Positions 45,558-54,321 are shown, counted from the first letter of the stretch. The stretch is DNA of 64,000 bases from Campylobacter showae (GCF_900573985.1 NZ_UWOK01000001.1:1612001-1676000), one strand, 5' to 3'. Program-made: numbers and translations. Notes: a model not told the origin generated them from the letters alone.

Positions 45558-47804
45558 TTACATATAGTTTAATAACGAAAGCTGGTTTATCTTAGCCACA
45601 GACTGCAACATCGCCTGATACGACATCATTTTTTGCATGAGGTTCATATAGGTCTCGCCGTAGTCTGCGTTTGTGATATCGGCCTTGACGGTTTTTACGT
45701 TTACCTCCATAACGCTAGCGTGCGTATTGGTTTGTATTAGCGTATTGGTTTGATTTCCAACTTTAGTGTGGATTTTGTTTACGTGATCGGCGATATGATC
45801 CAGTCTCTCGATCGCGCCCTGGATACCGGAGTTTCGCGGATGCTCACTCTCACTATCAGCGCGGTATTGACCGCTTCTTACAGCCTCTATCATCCTATCC
45901 AGGTCATCAAAAATATCCACGCTCGGGCTATCTATTTCGATACCGTTGTTTGCCGAAAAGTTCCATAGCGAACCCTCTCCTTGCGTGGTTGCAGGCGTCG
46001 TGCCGGTGCTATCTCCGTAAAATTGATCAGAATTTACCTCGTCGTAAATTCCGACTTTTATCGGCGTGACGGCGTTTTGCTTGTCGGTTACTTTTATGCG
46101 GCCGCGGTGATCCATATTTGCCTCTACGCTGCCTTGCGATTTTGAGATAGCTTGTTTGTAGGCGACATAATCAGCCTGGGCACTACCGCCGGCGCCCGCA
46201 GGAACATTGTCACTAGCTACCATACCGATGATGTCGTTTAGCTGCCTAAAAGTCATATTTTTTGACTGCGTTTCTCTACCCTCGGTGGTCGGCGGGTTTG
46301 TAGTGTCGTTGTAAAAACTATCCCAAACCTCGGTAGTGTATGTGGTGCCATCCGGTCTTGTTATGCTTACCTGAGCATTACCTGATGTTGCAGGCGGTAC
46401 GGCGCTACCGAAAATCACGTCCACTTTATAATCTCCGCCACTTTTAGATTTGATCTGCATTTTTAAGGCTTGATCATTCATGTCGTATTTGTCTCTTTCG
46501 CCGGGATATAGCTCTTTTGAGCCCACGACTTGGCTTAGTGTCGTGTTATCGTCGGCAAATTTACCGCTACCGCGCTCTACTTGCGATACGGTGCCTATTA
46601 AGTTTCTGCCCTCTTGTTTAAAGTTTATCTTGTCGTAGTCGTAGGCATTTGTAACGGCGCCGTCTAGGTCTTCGTATTTACTTTTAACAAATTCCGTGAT
46701 TTCATAGTCGTCTGGGTTTGCCTGCACCATGGCTTCGAGCGGGTTTGCGCCGCTAGTTAGGCTATCTACAGTGTCAAACGCGCTAGAAGCTCCAGCTATA
46801 CCGCCAGCTAGAGCATCCGCGTTTGCCACTTTTTTCGTCGCCGCTATCATGTGAAAATCAATAACCTGATTGCCCTTGCTTAGGTCTTTTACGTTGATTT
46901 GACCCTGGTTATTTATCGTTACTTCGACGACTTTATTAGTCGGAGTGTTGCCGTATTCGGTGCCTATTTTTTCTAGCAGGTCGTTTATCGAAGCGTCCGA
47001 AGTCATCTTAAATTTACTCGTAAAGCTAGTGCCGTTTGGCTTTTTACCCTGCAAGAAAAAGGTCGTATCCTGAAACTGCCTAACGCCGGTTCCGGTAAAG
47101 TCTTGATTGGTTAGAGTTTTTTCGTCTTTTACATATTTAAAACCGATTAAATCGCGCATTTTATGCTCGCTATCGATATAAACGGTCTTGTTTCTGTCGT
47201 CTAAATTTTGAGCTTTTAACATCGTGTTGGAGGTGACTTTTTTATTATAGTCGCCGTCCTTGCCCAAAAATAGCTCATGGCCGTTTTGGTTGTAGGTCAA
47301 ATTTACCTGAGCTCCGCCTACAGCTTTCATAGTTTGCGCATTGCCGAAATACTCGTTTGTATCGCCGTTTATAGGTTTTGTATTTATCGCGCTTCCAGAA
47401 AATAAAAACTGTCCGTTTATCGAGGTGTTTGCGATATTTACTAGGTGATTTTTGATACCTTGAAGGTCGTTTGCGATGGCTTCGCGCGAAGTTTGCGAAT
47501 GGATTTCATTGGCGCCTTGAACCAGCTTTGTTTTAAAAGTCTCAAGCTGCTGCTTAAATTCACCCAAAGCCTTATCGGTATTTTTTGAAAAGTGCTGCGC
47601 TTTTGAAGTCGCCGTTTGCACTTGCTCAAGCGTCGCAACCTCATAAGCAAGCCTCATGCCGTCGTTATAGACGCTACTATCCTCGAAAGAATTTTGGATT
47701 TTTAGACCGCTTGAAATTTGCGTGTTTAGCTTGTAAAGCGCTTTCATATTGGTCTGATAGTCGTAGTTATTCGTAAATTTCATCAGCTGATTTGTCATTC
47801 TCAT
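45558..47804 (-). CDS. flgL: Flagellar hook-filament junction protein FlgL
   Basis: 748-aa hook-associated protein 3 (called flaD in some C. jejuni annotations). The conserved N-terminal helical domain (MTNQLMKFTNNYDYQTNMKA ... LYKLNTQISSGLKIQNSFED) and C-terminal helix (IMEVNVKTVKADITNADYGE... LQSVAKINQLSLLNYM) are flagellin-like. About 500 residues of surface-exposed domain lie between them, far more than in enteric FlgL (about 317 aa), as usual in Campylobacter. I place the start at ATG 47804 (MRMTNQ), 8 bases after AAGGA; the frame extends 17 codons further without support. A sigma-54 promoter lies directly upstream. Confidence 0.92.
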   Translation of the reverse strand: MRMTNQLMKFTNNYDYQTNMKALYKLNTQISSGLKIQNSFEDSSVYNDGMRLAYEVATLEQVQTATSKAQHFSKNTDKALGEFKQQLETFKTKLVQGANEIHSQTSREAIANDLQGIKNHLVNIANTSINGQFLFSGSAINTKPINGDTNEYFGNAQTMKAVGGAQVNLTYNQNGHELFLGKDGDYNKKVTSNTMLKAQNLDDRNKTVYIDSEHKMRDLIGFKYVKDEKTLTNQDFTGTGVRQFQDTTFFLQGKKPNGTSFTSKFKMTSDASINDLLEKIGTEYGNTPTNKVVEVTINNQGQINVKDLSKGNQVIDFHMIAATKKVANADALAGGIAGASSAFDTVDSLTSGANPLEAMVQANPDDYEITEFVKSKYEDLDGAVTNAYDYDKINFKQEGRNLIGTVSQVERGSGKFADDNTTLSQVVGSKELYPGERDKYDMNDQALKMQIKSKSGGDYKVDVIFGSAVPPATSGNAQVSITRPDGTTYTTEVWDSFYNDTTNPPTTEGRETQSKNMTFRQLNDIIGMVASDNVPAGAGGSAQADYVAYKQAISKSQGSVEANMDHRGRIKVTDKQNAVTPIKVGIYDEVNSDQFYGDSTGTTPATTQGEGSLWNFSANNGIEIDSPSVDIFDDLDRMIEAVRSGQYRADSESEHPRNSGIQGAIERLDHIADHVNKIHTKVGNQTNTLIQTNTHASVMEVNVKTVKADITNADYGETYMNLMQKMMSYQAMLQSVAKINQLSLLNYM

Positions 47805-47837
47805 CGCATTTTTCCTTAAATTTAATTGAGCTCTTGC

Positions 47838-47856
47838 AAGCAAATAAAGTTCCACT
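47838..47856 (-). promoter_or_regulatory. Sigma-54 (RpoN) promoter of flgL
   Basis: On the minus strand TGGAACTTTATTTGCTT has the -24 GG and -12 GC exactly 10 bases apart, matching the GGAAC-N4-TTTGCT consensus of Campylobacter RpoN promoters. It would give a leader of about 24 bases before the ATG at 47804. Rod and hook genes in this genus are controlled by FlgSR and RpoN. Confidence 0.8.
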
Positions 47857-47924
47857 CGTTATATCGTCAAATTTCAAAATTTATTTAGTTTTAGATATGA
47901 TTTTGCCAAATTTAAGGAGAACAA

Positions 47925-48662
47925 ATGAAAATACTCTTTTCGCCAAGCGAAGCAAAAACCGCCGTTAGTCCAAATAAATTTATAGATAGGGGTGACTTTG
48001 TTTTTCCTGATTTATATGAAAAGCGGTGCGAAATTTTAAAAATTTACGATGATTTTTTGCAAACGGCTACTATTGAAAAAATCTCAAAACTTTTTGGAGT
48101 TAAAAATTTGATCGATGAACCGAGCTTGCGCGAAAGCTTATTTAAAAAAGGCGCGGTAAAAGCCATCCTGCGATATGACGGAGTAGCCTACAAGCACCTT
48201 GACTACCGCAGCCTTGATAGCGCGGCGCAGAAATTTATAGATAAAAATACGCTGATTTTTTCAAATTTATTCGGCCCTGTGACGGCGGCGGATACACTAC
48301 CCGAATACAAACTAAAACAAGGCGAGCGCATAAACGGGCTAAATTTGGAGAAATTTTATAGGCAAAATTTTAGCGACGAGATAGATGAGTGGCTAAGAGA
48401 TGACGATATTTTAGACCTTAGAGCCGAGTTTTACGAGAAATTTTACCGCATACAAAAACCGTTTGCGACATTTAAATTTCTAAAAAACGGCAAAGTCGTC
48501 AGTCACTACGCCAAAGCTTATCGCGGGATAGTTTTGAGGCAAGTAGCGCAAAACGGGGTAAAAAACTTTAGCGAACTTTGCAAAATGGATATAGAAAATT
48601 TGCGACTCATAGATATCAAAAAAACTAAACTAAAAAGCGAGTTTTTGGTGCAAATAGTCTAA
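47925..48662 (+). CDS. YaaA family (DUF328) peroxide-stress protein
   Basis: 245-aa soluble protein beginning MKILFSPSEAKTAVSPNKF, the YaaA N-terminal signature. The motif YDGVAYKHLDYRSLDSAAQKFI and NLFGPVTAADTLPEYKL follow, as does the central RxKxG-like segment. YaaA binds DNA and limits free iron during oxidative stress in E. coli. The C-terminal half (about 170-245) is more divergent. ATG 47925 follows TTAAGGAGAAC. Transcribed alone, divergent from flgL. Confidence 0.8.
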   Translation: MKILFSPSEAKTAVSPNKFIDRGDFVFPDLYEKRCEILKIYDDFLQTATIEKISKLFGVKNLIDEPSLRESLFKKGAVKAILRYDGVAYKHLDYRSLDSAAQKFIDKNTLIFSNLFGPVTAADTLPEYKLKQGERINGLNLEKFYRQNFSDEIDEWLRDDDILDLRAEFYEKFYRIQKPFATFKFLKNGKVVSHYAKAYRGIVLRQVAQNGVKNFSELCKMDIENLRLIDIKKTKLKSEFLVQIV

Positions 48663-48720
48663 AATTCGAGCTTTTTCGTCAAATTCGCGTAAAAATCGTT
48701 AAATTTTCGGCTAAAAACTA

Positions 48721-48749
48721 TTGTATTTTTTATAAAAACGTTGTAAAAT
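48721..48749 (+). promoter_or_regulatory. Sigma-70 promoter of the HU gene
   Basis: TTGTAT (48721-48726) and TAAAAT (48744-48749) are 17 bases apart, 33 bases before the ATG. Both hexamers match four or five of six consensus positions. AAGGAT at 48771 is the ribosome binding site. Confidence 0.6.
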
Positions 48750-48782
48750 GCCCGCATATCACTTCTTATTAAGGATGGTTCT

Positions 48783-49085
48783 ATGAAAAAAGCTGATTTT
48801 ATTCAAGCTGTTGCCGACAAGGCCGGTCTTTCTAAAAAAGATTCTCTAAAGGTAGTTGATGCCGCACTAGAGACTATCGAAGAGGTTCTTAAAAACGGCG
48901 ATAGCATTAGCTTTATAGGCTTTGGTACATTCGCTACTGCCGAAAGAGCCGCTAGAAAAGCAAGAGTACCGGGAACTACGAAAGTTATAGATGTTCCTGC
49001 TAGCAAAGCGGTTAAATTTAAAGTAGGCAAAAAATTAAAAGAAGCAGTAGTAGCAGGCGCAGGCAAAAAAGGCAAAAAGAAATAA
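48783..49085 (+). CDS. hup: DNA-binding protein HU
   Basis: 100-aa nucleoid protein. N-terminal helices MKKADFIQAVADKAGLSKKDSLKVVDAALETIEEVLKNGD, the turn ISFIGFGTFATAERAARKARVPGTTKVIDVPASKAVKFKVGKKLKEAV and a short basic tail GAGKKGKKK not present in E. coli HU (90 aa). Expected to be abundant: strong promoter, AAGGAT ribosome binding site and a good terminator straight after. Confidence 0.95.
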   Translation: MKKADFIQAVADKAGLSKKDSLKVVDAALETIEEVLKNGDSISFIGFGTFATAERAARKARVPGTTKVIDVPASKAVKFKVGKKLKEAVVAGAGKKGKKK

Positions 49086-49094
49086 TCACCCTTT

Positions 49095-49128
49095 CATGAA
49101 AGCTCAAGATTGGGCTTTCATGTTTTTT
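49095..49128 (+). terminator. Rho-independent terminator of the HU gene
   Basis: CATGAAAGCTC pairs with GGGCTTTCATG (one G-T pair), short loop, followed by TTTTTT. It begins 10 bases after the HU stop codon and matches all features of an intrinsic terminator. Confidence 0.9.
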
Positions 49129-49175
49129 AATCTCTTTTTTATATCTTTCAAGGTAAAATTTCACTTCTTTAATTA

Positions 49176-49262
49176 GCCCGAGTGGTGAAACCGGTAGACG
49201 CGCCAGACTCAAAATCTGGTAAGGGCAACCTTGTGTCGGTTCGAGTCCGACCTCGGGCACCA
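49176..49262 (+). tRNA. tRNA-Leu(CAA)
   Basis: 87 bases including the encoded CCA. Acceptor arms GCCCGAG / CTCGGGC pair perfectly. The anticodon stem CCAGA / TCTGG encloses the loop CTCAAAA with anticodon CAA, reading TTG codons. The extended variable arm (AAGGGCAACCTTG region) fits a type II leucine tRNA, and the T arm is GTCGGTTCGAGTCCGAC. AT-rich accessory-looking DNA begins immediately after the CCA. Confidence 0.95.
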
Positions 49263-49716
49263 TATAAAATCACAAATATCCAAAGATACACTATTCTTGA
49301 CATATAAAATGTTTAAAAAGTATCTTTAAAAAATAAAATAGAATATTCCAAACCAACTACCAGCTGGTAAAGTGTAATTTTTGTGCTTTTAGTAAAGCAT
49401 GACACATATGCTATTTTATTTTAACTACCGTAAAACCATTTTATGTATGTTTGATTGTCGTCAAAATTGTTTACATAACTTTAGGTTTATTCCAAAGGTT
49501 ATAGTTGCATTTTTTACCATCCCGCCACGCTCCTTTTAACTTCGCGGACGAGTGAAGCCCGCCCTTGCGACGAGGGATTTCACCCCCTCACCCACCTAAA
49601 GCACACGTCGGCGCGTCGGCCTCCGCGTATAGTGCAGTTTTTAATCATTTTTCAGCCCTTTTTTATCTTTATATTATTAAAATTTAGATGCAAATTTATA
49701 CAGCGGAGACGTTCAA
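49263..49716. other. AT-rich region after tRNA-Leu with palindrome and GC-rich island
   Basis: 454 bases with no convincing gene. The first 250 are clearly more AT-rich than the surroundings and hold a perfect 12-bp palindrome TACCAGCTGGTA at 49358-49369. From about 49518 to 49631 the composition switches to GC-rich, with a tandem CGTCGG and short open frames on the minus strand (38 codons at 49471-49587; 19 codons at 49461-49520 behind GGAG). It could be decayed mobile DNA or a structured RNA; I cannot decide. Confidence 0.5.
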
Positions 49717-49890
49717 ATGAACGATTTATTTATCGGCGTCGTATTCTATTTTGCTTTTATGTTTTTCGGACTTCTTTTTCTTGCTATTTGCGCTTTTTGG
49801 TATATTTCTATCCCGCTATTTTGTATTTACGTGTATTTTAAATATTTCAGAAAAGAGAGAAAATTTAAGGCTAGAGTTCTAGAGCCCTAA
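49717..49890 (+). CDS. Small predicted membrane protein, 57 aa
   Basis: Short ORF starting MNDLFIGVVFYFAFMFFGLL, with two closely spaced hydrophobic segments (about 4-28 and 29-43) and a basic C-terminal tail (FKYFRKERKFKARVLEP). GGAG lies 8 bases before the ATG. The hydrophobic/basic pattern and the ribosome binding site argue for a real gene; location in the variable stretch after a tRNA suggests accessory content. No family recognised. Confidence 0.45.
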   Translation: MNDLFIGVVFYFAFMFFGLLFLAICAFWYISIPLFCIYVYFKYFRKERKFKARVLEP

Positions 49891-50068
49891 AACTCTTTTA
49901 CAAGCTTTAAGGCTATTTCATAATAATCTCCAAACTCCTTAAATTCTATTTTTTAAATTAAAGAATATGGATTTACAGTTGCAAATCAAACCACTAAACA
50001 ACTGCTATAATAGCAAGCTTAAACGTCACACTAGTTTTAATTTAGCTAAATTTTACGTCAAATTTTGA

Positions 50069-50350
50069 CTATTTTGCCGCTACGATTACTCGCTCGTAGT
50101 GTGTAATGATTTTATTATGAATGAGTAGCGAGATATAAATCACCGCGCCGCCTAGGCATAGTCTTAGTATATCCGCATCTTTATGCCAAAATACTAAATT
50201 TACGATGATGGCTGCAGGTATGAGGGCGTTATTCATGATAGCTAGAGTTCCGCTATCTACCTCACATGCGCCTTTGTTTCATAAAAAATACCCTAGACCG
50301 CTAGCTCCGACACCAAGCCGGAGTATAGCCGAGTTTAGAAGCGGTATCAC
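50069..50350 (-). pseudogene. Remnant of an EamA/DMT transporter, C-terminal end only
   Basis: Directly behind glyS, in the same frame past its stop codon, about 93 codons read as the end of an EamA permease: LRLGVGASGLGYFL, then a TGA at 50279-50281, then NKGACEVDSGTLAIMNNALI, and AAIIVNLVFWHKDADILRLC up to a TAG at 50069-50071. In EamA proteins the position of the TGA is Trp (YFLWNKGA), so this is TGG to TGA. The N-terminal two-thirds of the gene is missing and no start is available. The sequence is otherwise well preserved, implying a fairly recent loss. Confidence 0.75.
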
Positions 50351-50362
50351 CGCTTCTAATGT

Positions 50363-52396
50363 TTATAGGCTTATCTCTTTTATATCGGCGATCTTGAGGA
50401 ATTCCGCGTAAATTTGCCCCACGAGCGCAAGGCGGTTTTTACGCACAAGCTCGTCCTCGGCGTTTATCATTACGTTGTCGAAAAACTCGTCTATCGCGGC
50501 TTTTAGACCGAAAAGATTTTTTAGGCGTTCGCTGTATGGGCCGCCGGCTTTTACCGCAGCCTTAAAGGCGTCGTTTAGCTTTTTCTCGCTCTCGTTTTCA
50601 AATTTCGCCTCGTCTACCGCGCCGAAATTTTCATCCTTGATAATGTTTGCTAGACGCTTAAACGTGCTGAAATTTTGTCTAAAGTCCTCTGCCGCGCAGA
50701 TCGCGCCTAGAGCCTCGATCGCCTCGCACTGCGCAAGCACGTCGCCTTTTTTGCTAGCTAGGCAGGCCTTTATGACGGACGGGTTCACGTCAAAAAATGT
50801 ATAAAGCCTATCAAATATAAATCCTATCAGCGCCTCGACGTCAAATTTAGCGTAGCCCTCCGCCGTCTCGCGCAAAAACGCCGCTATATCAAGGTTTAGA
50901 TTTTCGCTTTGGATGATCTTGATGACGCCGTTAGCCGCGCGGCGCAGTGCATACGGGTCCTTGTTGCCGCTTGGGATCTTGCCCGCGCTAAAGAGCCCGA
51001 TTAGCGTCTCGAGCTTGATCGCGAGCGCGACGACGGAGCTAAAAATAGTGCTAGGTAGCGCGCTAGCCTCGCCGCTTGGCAGATACTGCTCCTTGATCGC
51101 GGTTACGACGTTTTCATTTTCGCCCTTTGCCGCCGCGTAGTAGCCGCCCATCACGCCTTGAAGCTCGGTAAATTCATACACCATCTGCGTGGTTAGATCG
51201 GCCTTGCTTAGCATCACGGCGCGCTCTAGTAGCGCCTCGTAGCCCTCTCCCGCGCACGCTTTTAGACGATCGGCGCAGATTTTGGCTAGTCGTTTTGCGA
51301 CGCCCAGCTCGCGCACGCTCTTTTCATAAGTACTGCCGAGTTCCTTTAGATAGGTGATATTTTTTAGCTTTTCCGGGCCGAACTCATGCGCCAGGTCGCT
51401 ACGCCAGAAAAACATCGCGTCGCTAAGTCTCGCGCGCAAAACCTTTTCGTTGCCTTTCACGATGAGCGCTGGCTCTGGCGAGATGGCGTTGCTAACGACT
51501 ACGAAGCGATTAGCGAGCTTGCCGCCCTCAAAAACGGGAAAATACCTCTGATTTTCCTTCATCGAGGTGATGATGACCTCGCTAGGCACCTCCAAAAATT
51601 CCCGCTCAAAGCCGCCAAGCAGCGCAGTCGGATGCTCGGTGATCGATACGACCTCGTCTAGCAGCGCCTCGTCCACCTCGACCATTACGCCGTTTTTAGC
51701 CTCGATCTGTTTAAACTCGCTCAAAATTTTCTCTCGGCGCGCGTTTTGATCGAGGATTACGCCGATTTTAGGCATCGCGGCGAAATAATCTTTTGCATTT
51801 TTAACGGCAAATTTATCGTAGCTTACGCTTCTATGCATGAAAATACTATCGCCGCTTTCCACGTCAAATTTATTAAATTTAACAACCTTGTCTCCAAGCA
51901 GGCACAAAAACGAGCGTACCGGGCGGATAAACTCAAATTTACCCTCGCCCCAGCGCATAGATTTGCCAAAATTTAAGCTCAGCAAAAACTTCTCGATCAT
52001 ATCTCCCAGAAGCTCCGCGCTTGGCTTACCCACGACGGGTTTTTTGTAGTAGAGCACCTCTTTGCCGCCGACGGTTTCAAATTTTAGCTCGGACTCTGCG
52101 ATGCCGCATTTTTTAGCAAAGCTTAGCGCGGCAGGCGTCCATGCGCCGTCTTTTTGCGCGACTTGCCTCGGCGCGCCGATAAACTCGCTAAAACCATCCT
52201 CCTGACGCACCGCAAATTTAGGGTGATAAAACGCGATCCTGCGCGGCGTGTAATAAAACTCGCACTCGCTATCCAGGCCGTTTTGCGCTAGCGTCTCGCG
52301 CCATTTCGCCGCGACGTTGCCGCACTCTTTTAAAAACGGGATCGCCGGCAGCTCCTCGACGCCGATCTCCACGATCAGTTCTTTTGTTTCGCTCAT
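50363..52396 (-). CDS. glyS: Glycyl-tRNA synthetase beta subunit
   Basis: 677-aa beta subunit of the alpha2beta2 bacterial GlyRS; charges tRNA-Gly together with GlyQ, which is not in the window. N-terminal LIVEIGVEELPAIPFLKECG is the family signature; MKENQRYFPVFE and GNKDPYALRRAANGVIKII are further conserved blocks, and the C-terminal anticodon-binding helices complete the protein. The ATG overlaps the stop of a 42-aa ORF (ATGA), so the two are translationally coupled. Confidence 0.95.
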   Translation of the reverse strand: MSETKELIVEIGVEELPAIPFLKECGNVAAKWRETLAQNGLDSECEFYYTPRRIAFYHPKFAVRQEDGFSEFIGAPRQVAQKDGAWTPAALSFAKKCGIAESELKFETVGGKEVLYYKKPVVGKPSAELLGDMIEKFLLSLNFGKSMRWGEGKFEFIRPVRSFLCLLGDKVVKFNKFDVESGDSIFMHRSVSYDKFAVKNAKDYFAAMPKIGVILDQNARREKILSEFKQIEAKNGVMVEVDEALLDEVVSITEHPTALLGGFEREFLEVPSEVIITSMKENQRYFPVFEGGKLANRFVVVSNAISPEPALIVKGNEKVLRARLSDAMFFWRSDLAHEFGPEKLKNITYLKELGSTYEKSVRELGVAKRLAKICADRLKACAGEGYEALLERAVMLSKADLTTQMVYEFTELQGVMGGYYAAAKGENENVVTAIKEQYLPSGEASALPSTIFSSVVALAIKLETLIGLFSAGKIPSGNKDPYALRRAANGVIKIIQSENLNLDIAAFLRETAEGYAKFDVEALIGFIFDRLYTFFDVNPSVIKACLASKKGDVLAQCEAIEALGAICAAEDFRQNFSTFKRLANIIKDENFGAVDEAKFENESEKKLNDAFKAAVKAGGPYSERLKNLFGLKAAIDEFFDNVMINAEDELVRKNRLALVGQIYAEFLKIADIKEISL

Positions 52397-52521
52397 TTTT
52401 TATCCTTTTTTAAATTTTGTCTTCTTTTGCTTCTCTCAAGCGTCTGCGTGACGAATCCGCGCATCAAAAATATCATAAAAAGCACGAATGCGCCCAGCAC
52501 CAATGCGTCAATTATCTTCAT
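52393..52521 (-). CDS. Small single-helix membrane protein coupled to glyS, 42 aa
   Basis: ORF starting MKIIDALVLGAFVLFMIFLM, with one membrane helix (about 3-22) followed by a strongly basic tail (LERSKRRQNLKKDKK). Its TGA overlaps the glyS ATG, and its start overlaps the end of the upstream nuclease gene by 14 bases, so the three genes form one tightly packed operon. A weak GGA ribosome site precedes it. No family recognised. Confidence 0.6.
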   Translation of the reverse strand: MKIIDALVLGAFVLFMIFLMRGFVTQTLERSKRRQNLKKDKK

Positions 52522-53845
52522 TTTCTATCCAAATTTGGGGTTCGTTTTTATAGTTCACGACGCGAACAGAGGTGAAAACCGCCTCTTTTTCGTTGCGCGG
52601 TTTGCCCTTTGCGCCGTAAATTTTAATATCTCCGTACGGCGTGTAGAGTCTGCCGTTTCGCACTTCGCCGCCGATACGGCTAAACATGTCGCCGGGGCGG
52701 GCTTGCTTTAGGTTTTTAGCATCCAGCATCTGCTCACGCGGATCTTGCGTTTCATCATAAATTTTCACCGCATAATGCGAGCTGATCTCAAGATTTCCCT
52801 TAAATTCATCTAGGCTGTTTACCGCTACGTCCATGACCCAGCCGGGCTTTGCGTCGTTTTTTGGCTCGTAAACGTAGATGCCGCGCTTATCCTGCGCTAG
52901 CGTGAAGCCTTTTTTGTCCTTTTGCACGACCGTAGCGCGTTTTAACAAAACTGGCAAATTTGACTTCTTTGATAGCTCGCCGACCCGCGCCTCGGCTATA
53001 TGTTGCAGCGTATTTTTAGCGTTTTTATGAAAATTTAGCCTAAAAACCAGCGCGAAATGATCCGAAATTTGCGCTCCGTCTCGCTCAACCTTAAAGCTGT
53101 TTAAAACGTAATTTTGGCTAAGCGCGTCCTTTGAGAGCAGGACGTGATCAAGCGCGTTTAGGCTAGTGTGCGAGTAGCGCTCGTGCTTTGGCAAAAACGC
53201 CCAGAGATTGGCTAAATTTTTACTAGTTTCAAAATCGCCCAACAGCTCTTTATCTCCATATGGCGCGTTAAAATCGCCCAAAACCACGACCTTTTGGGTA
53301 TCTACTAAGGCTGATTTTAGCGTGATAAAAGCCGTTTTTCGCTGCTTTAGAGGGTTTTTTCTCGCAGGAAAATGCAAATTTAAAAGGCTAAATTTTTGCC
53401 CATCAGCTTCAAAATCAAGCTTTAAAATATCTCTGGTTTTAACGTTTGGTACGCTGACAATTTGCGTTTTTTCAGGCTTTATGCGAGACAGCACGGCTAG
53501 TCCCACGGGACCGTTTTTACCTTTTGAAAAGGCAAAATATTTATATCCCGCCTCCTTCATCAGCTCTTTTAAAATTTGCTCGTTTTCGATCTCTTGAAGC
53601 GCGATGATATCAGCGTTTAGCTCTTTTATCTTTGCGCTTACAGCTTTAAATTTGGCGCTTGCCTTTTTTTCGTTCCATTCCGATTTCCCGACGACGAAAT
53701 CCTTATACTCGCTGCCGTCGTTTTTGGCGTCAAATAAATTTTGTGCGTTAAACGTGGCGATCTTTAGCTCGGCGCCCGCCGCAAAAACGGCGAAAAACAG
53801 AGCCGCAAAAAAGAGCGCAAAGAGCCTATTTGCAGTAAATTTCAT
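52508..53845 (-). CDS. Secreted endonuclease/exonuclease/phosphatase (EEP) family protein
   Basis: 445-aa protein with a signal peptide (about 1-24, ending FAVFAAGAEL). The EEP domain (25-260) has the metal/catalytic motifs IATFNAQNLFD, ALQEIENEQ, VLGDFNAPYGD and the final SDHFALVF. The C-terminal part (about 285-445) has a beta-rich domain (VYEPKNDAKPGWVMDVAVNS), probably an OB-type nucleic-acid-binding module. This is the organisation of extracellular or periplasmic DNases; substrate could also be a phospho-ester lipid. It overlaps trmL by 4 bases and precedes the 42-aa ORF and glyS. Confidence 0.85.
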   Translation of the reverse strand: MKFTANRLFALFFAALFFAVFAAGAELKIATFNAQNLFDAKNDGSEYKDFVVGKSEWNEKKASAKFKAVSAKIKELNADIIALQEIENEQILKELMKEAGYKYFAFSKGKNGPVGLAVLSRIKPEKTQIVSVPNVKTRDILKLDFEADGQKFSLLNLHFPARKNPLKQRKTAFITLKSALVDTQKVVVLGDFNAPYGDKELLGDFETSKNLANLWAFLPKHERYSHTSLNALDHVLLSKDALSQNYVLNSFKVERDGAQISDHFALVFRLNFHKNAKNTLQHIAEARVGELSKKSNLPVLLKRATVVQKDKKGFTLAQDKRGIYVYEPKNDAKPGWVMDVAVNSLDEFKGNLEISSHYAVKIYDETQDPREQMLDAKNLKQARPGDMFSRIGGEVRNGRLYTPYGDIKIYGAKGKPRNEKEAVFTSVRVVNYKNEPQIWIENEDN

Positions 53846-54321
53846 AGCGCGCTTCCAAGTCCTGACTGGGCGAAATTTTGCCTGATAGCCTCATAGGCGA
53901 TGATGCCCGCGCTCGTGGCTAAATTTAAGCTTCTGCCCTGCTCGCCCATCGGGATTTTGATCGCGTTTGAGAAATTTCGCTCCATCAGCTCCATAGGCAG
54001 GCCCGTACTTTCGCCGCCGAAAAACAAAAAGTCGCCCTTTTTAAACTCCGCTTCAAAGTAAAATTTATGCGCCTTCGTCGTCGCGTAAAAAAACCTATCC
54101 TCGAACTGGGCGTTTGCGTGCAAAAACTCGTCCAAATTCTCCCAGATCACCGGATTTAGCAGCGCCCAATAATCAAGTCCCGCGCGCCTAACGGCCTTTT
54201 CGCTGATGTCAAAAACGGTCGGCTTGATTATATGTAGCTTAAGGTTTGCATTTACGCACATGCGGCCGATCGAGCCCGTATTTTGTGGGATTTGAGGATG
54301 AACGAGGACGATGTTAAACAT
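53842..54321 (-). CDS. trmL: tRNA (cytidine/uridine-34-2'-O)-methyltransferase
   Basis: 159-aa minimal SpoU/TrmD-fold (SPOUT) methyltransferase of the TrmL type, methylating the wobble ribose of tRNA-Leu isoacceptors. Motif 1 is HPQIPQNTGSIGRMCVNANL; motif 2 FLFFGGESTGLP; motif 3 IPMGEQGRSLNLATSAGIIAYEA (knot and AdoMet site). tRNA-Leu(CAA), a known TrmL substrate, is encoded 5 kb away. Confidence 0.92.
   Translation of the reverse strand: MFNIVLVHPQIPQNTGSIGRMCVNANLKLHIIKPTVFDISEKAVRRAGLDYWALLNPVIWENLDEFLHANAQFEDRFFYATTKAHKFYFEAEFKKGDFLFFGGESTGLPMELMERNFSNAIKIPMGEQGRSLNLATSAGIIAYEAIRQNFAQSGLGSAL

Noticed and set aside
49176..50362. Integrated element or prophage at tRNA-Leu
   Set aside because: No integrase, phage gene or duplicated tRNA end is visible; only composition and decayed content hint at past insertion.
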